Assembly (NCBI GenBank): GCA_938003725.1
Contig: CALKXX010000034.1
Coordinates: 1 to 8,422, forward strand
Direction: 5' to 3'
Origin: an uncultured Sphingomonadaceae bacterium
Lineage (GTDB): Bacteria; Pseudomonadota; Alphaproteobacteria; Sphingomonadales; Sphingomonadaceae
DNA: 8,422 nt
The notes under the pieces are model-generated. The model saw nothing but the letters and a program-made list of their open reading frames with translations. It did not search any database and had not been told where the DNA came from. The translations under genes were made by a program, and so were the position numbers. Positions 6,354-8,422 of the stretch are shown one piece after another (position 1 is the first letter of the stretch; the number at the start of each line of letters is the position of its first letter).

Positions 6354-7109
6354 CTAGATACTGAGTCCGCCATCCACGGCAAAGGCGGCACCGGTTGCAA
6401 ATTTACTCTCATCCGAGGCAAGATAGACAAGCAGATGCGCAATATCATCCGGCTCCCCCATATGCCCGACCGGCTGCGCCAACGCGAATTGCTGTTCCGT
6501 GGTCGCCGGGTCGGGCGTGCCGTCGATTACTGAACGTACATTTGGAGTCATAATGGTTCCCGGCAGGACCGCATTTACCCGCACCCCGTTTTTGTCGCGC
6601 GCGCAATGGAGCGCAATTGATTTGGTCAGCATGGGAATGGCTGCCTTCGCAGAATTATAGGCTACCAAATCCGCGCTCGCGTTGATCGCAGCCGCCGAAG
6701 ACAGGTTGATTATCGAGCCACCGGTCTTCGCCATTAAAGGCAGCGCCGCTTTACAGCCGAGAAAAATGGAATCGACATCTACCTGATAGCAGCGCCGAAA
6801 ATCCTGATAACTGACATCAGCGATCGATCCGAAGACCGTTACCGCAGCATTGTTTATCAGCACATCCAGTCGCCCATATTTCTTTTCGATATGATCCATA
6901 ACTTCGGACCAGCGGTCAGGATCGGTGACGTCCTGTTCCAGAAACTCTACCGGCCCGCCTAACTCTTCGGCGGTTTTCCGGCCAACATCCGCTTCATGAT
7001 CGGTGATCACCAGCTTTGCGCCTTCACTCAGCAATCGCTTTGCGCCTGCTTTGCCCAACCCCATAGCTCCCCCGGTCAACAAGATTATTTTGTCCTGAAC
7101 GCGTCCCAT
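6354..7109 (-). CDS. Short-chain dehydrogenase/reductase (classical SDR)
   Basis: A 251-residue classical SDR, full length, cytoplasmic. Visible motifs: cofactor-binding TGGAMGLG (12-19); Asp37 at the end of beta2 (ITDHE), which favours NAD(H) over NADP(H); Asp60-Val61 for adenine contact; NNAA (86-89); catalytic Ser138, Tyr151 and Lys155 (YNSAK); VLPGTIMT (181-188) after beta6; and C-terminal AVDGG (244-248). The fourth tetrad residue, normally Asn in a V-N-V-D-S motif, is Asp111 here (V-D-V-D-S). It most likely oxidises a secondary alcohol or reduces a ketone; the substrate is not readable. ATG at 7109 is chosen over GTG at 7124 because GGGAG (7120-7116) lies 6 nt upstream and the Rossmann strand then starts at the normal place. 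It is divergent from the molybdoenzyme gene and convergent with DUF2461. Confidence 0.93.
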   Translation of the reverse strand: MGRVQDKIILLTGGAMGLGKAGAKRLLSEGAKLVITDHEADVGRKTAEELGGPVEFLEQDVTDPDRWSEVMDHIEKKYGRLDVLINNAAVTVFGSIADVSYQDFRRCYQVDVDSIFLGCKAALPLMAKTGGSIINLSSAAAINASADLVAYNSAKAAIPMLTKSIALHCARDKNGVRVNAVLPGTIMTPNVRSVIDGTPDPATTEQQFALAQPVGHMGEPDDIAHLLVYLASDESKFATGAAFAVDGGLSI

Positions 7110-7129
7110 ATCTCTCTCCCGCACATTTT

Positions 7130-7157
7130 TTGACCTGACTATCTAACAGCATATACA
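7130..7157 (+). promoter_or_regulatory. Putative promoter for the molybdopterin oxidoreductase gene
   Basis: TTGACC (7130-7135; five of six matches) and TATACA (7152-7157; four of six matches) are separated by 16 nt in the 135-nt divergent intergenic region. Transcription would start near 7164, leaving a leader of about 80 nt. No -35/-10 pair of similar quality was found for the SDR on the other strand. Confidence 0.4.
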
Positions 7158-7200
7158 GATTAAAACGCACTGGCCTTCTCCCCAGTTTTGTCAGTCGCAC

Positions 7201-7215
7201 CGCTGGTTGGCAGCG
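7201..7215 (+). other. Small potential stem-loop in the molybdoenzyme leader
   Basis: CGCTG (7201-7205) and CAGCG (7211-7215) can form a 5-bp GC-rich stem with loop GTTGG, ending 17 nt before the ribosome-binding site AGGAG (7233-7237). It is too small to be a recognisable riboswitch; it does not have the multi-helix form expected of a molybdenum-cofactor motif. Confidence 0.2.
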
Positions 7216-7244
7216 CATATTGTAGCCATCTTAGGAGATATTAG

Positions 7245-8422
7245 ATGACCACCGAAACCAAGCGCACATTTTGCAGATTTTGCCACGCCAGTTGCGCGAT
7301 GATTGTCGAAGTTGAAGACGATAAAATCAAATCGGTGAAAGGTGATAAGGAAGATCATCTGTTCCATGGCTATACCTGTATCAAGGGACGCCAGATGCCC
7401 GATATGCATAACCTTGATACCCGGGCAATCACCAGTAAAATTCGTCAACCGGATGGCAGTTTTAAGGATATCGCAACAGCGGATGCACTGAAACTCGCTG
7501 GCGAAACCATGAAAAAAATGGTCGAAGAACATGGCCCGCATAGCGTTGCGGTCTATTGTGGCACCAATGCTTTCCAGAACAGCGCTGTACTAGGCACCTC
7601 CTATGCGTTTGCACAAGGCATCGGTTCACGTAACTGGTACACCAGCGTAACCGTCGACCAACCCGCAAAGGTGTTCACCACCGCCCGTTATGGCATGTGG
7701 ATGGGTGGCGGAAATACGTTCACCGAATCCGATGTTGCAATGTTTGTCGGTAACAATCCGATCGTCTCTCACTATTCAGGCGGCATGCCAACTTCCTCTC
7801 CATCTCGTGGTCTTCGGGATGCGCTAGACAAAGGATTAAAACTAATAGTTGCCGATCCGCGCGTCAGCGAAATGGGTAAGCTCGCGGATATTCATTTACC
7901 GGTAAAACCGGGTGAAGACCCTGCCCTGCTTGCTGGCATGCTGAATGTGATTTTCGCCGAAAAACTCTATGATCAGAATTTCGTGGCCGCCCATGTTGAC
8001 GGCGTCGAGGAATTGGAAGCTGCGGTCAAACCGATGACGCCCGACATTGCCGCGAAACGGGCCGGGGTGGATAAGGACGAGCTGGTGAAGGCGGCGCGTA
8101 TGTTTGCCGGTGCCAACAAGGGCCGCGTTGTGACCGGTACAGGACCGGAAATGGCAGGCAATGGGACGCTCACGGAATATCTGGTGGCTTCGCTCAATAT
8201 ATTATGTGCCCGCTTTAATCAGGAAGGCGAAAAAGTTTCCGCACCGATGGTGTTTAACCCATTGATGGGCGGCCCGAAAAAGGCGCAGGTCGCGCCAAAA
8301 ATGCCCACATTTGGCGAGGGCTTTGCAAAGTCACGCATTCGCGGCTTGGGCGTTTTGGGAAAAGAAATGCCCTGCAATGTGCTTGCAGACGAGATCCTCA
8401 CGCCGGGAGAGGGTCAGATAAG
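7245..8422 (+). CDS. Molybdopterin-dependent [4Fe-4S] oxidoreductase, N-terminal part
   Basis: An open reading frame of 392 codons runs off the right edge without a stop; family members are usually about 700-800 residues, so roughly half is present. The N-terminus binds a [4Fe-4S] cluster through Cys10-x2-Cys13-x3-Cys17-x27-Cys45, followed by the Lys47 (CIK) typical of formate dehydrogenase/nitrate reductase-like members. The DMSO-reductase (MopB) fold follows, with VGNNP (168-172) and VADPR near residue 205 for the bis-molybdopterin guanine dinucleotide cofactor. There is no Tat signal, so it is expected to be cytoplasmic. The segment around 128-139 (SRNWYTSVTVDQ), where the Mo ligand lies in relatives, has no Cys or Sec, so it is not a standard formate dehydrogenase or periplasmic nitrate reductase. 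AGGAG lies 7 nt before the ATG. The substrate is unknown. Confidence 0.93.
   Translation, partial: MTTETKRTFCRFCHASCAMIVEVEDDKIKSVKGDKEDHLFHGYTCIKGRQMPDMHNLDTRAITSKIRQPDGSFKDIATADALKLAGETMKKMVEEHGPHSVAVYCGTNAFQNSAVLGTSYAFAQGIGSRNWYTSVTVDQPAKVFTTARYGMWMGGGNTFTESDVAMFVGNNPIVSHYSGGMPTSSPSRGLRDALDKGLKLIVADPRVSEMGKLADIHLPVKPGEDPALLAGMLNVIFAEKLYDQNFVAAHVDGVEELEAAVKPMTPDIAAKRAGVDKDELVKAARMFAGANKGRVVTGTGPEMAGNGTLTEYLVASLNILCARFNQEGEKVSAPMVFNPLMGGPKKAQVAPKMPTFGEGFAKSRIRGLGVLGKEMPCNVLADEILTPGEGQI

Noticed and set aside
1..8422. Search for CRISPR, toxin-antitoxin, defence, phage, transposase or retron-like elements
   Set aside because: No direct-repeat array, integrase/transposase, reverse transcriptase or paired small toxin-antitoxin genes were seen; all long frames are accounted for by household or catabolic families.

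Overview
The window looks like chromosomal DNA from an alphaproteobacterium, most likely a sphingomonad (Sphingomonadaceae/Erythrobacteraceae-like). The reasons are protein style and gene mix: the N-terminus of the AlaC-type aminotransferase, a Tat-exported PhoD, a DUF3667 membrane protein, and a catabolic set of crotonase, SDR and kappa-GST-like isomerase. G+C is moderate, about half by eye, which would be low for the group. The genus is not determined. I see no tRNA, rRNA, CRISPR array, insertion sequence, prophage or recognisable defence system.

Layout. Positions 1-5000 hold five minus-strand genes. In transcription order they are a DUF3667 zinc-ribbon membrane protein (5000-3834), a Tat-exported PhoD-family phosphodiesterase/phosphatase (3829-2192, only 4 nt after the previous stop), an AlaC-like PLP aminotransferase (2122-944), a 2-hydroxychromene-2-carboxylate-isomerase-like thioredoxin-fold protein (808-188) and the first 40 residues of an enoyl-CoA hydratase/isomerase (122 to beyond position 1). 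A small imperfect palindrome (148-178) lies between the last two. The 135-bp gap at 809-943 holds no terminator or promoter I can support. It may separate a DUF3667-phoD-aminotransferase unit from an isomerase-crotonase unit.

Positions 5001-5176 form a divergent intergenic region. It has a good sigma70-like promoter facing right, a 12-bp perfect palindrome over its -10 box, and an inverted repeat in the leader of the leftward operon. Rightward follow a lone ExbD/TolR-type protein (5177-5638) and a DUF2461/TIGR02453 protein (5695-6351). The latter converges with only 2 nt to spare on a minus-strand SDR oxidoreductase (7109-6354). From a second divergent intergenic region (7110-7244), a molybdopterin/[4Fe-4S] oxidoreductase (7245 to beyond 8422) reads rightward off the edge.

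How the genes relate. The clearest functional unit is DUF3667-phoD, a membrane protein and a periplasmic phosphoesterase in one translationally close pair. The isomerase, crotonase and SDR suit acyl-CoA or aromatic/alicyclic catabolism, but no substrate can be named. Nothing here is a clearly new multi-gene system. The best leads are the DUF3667-PhoD pair, the orphan ExbD with its possible operator, the molybdoenzyme lacking Cys/Sec at the expected metal-ligand segment, and the SDR with an Asp in place of the catalytic-tetrad Asn.
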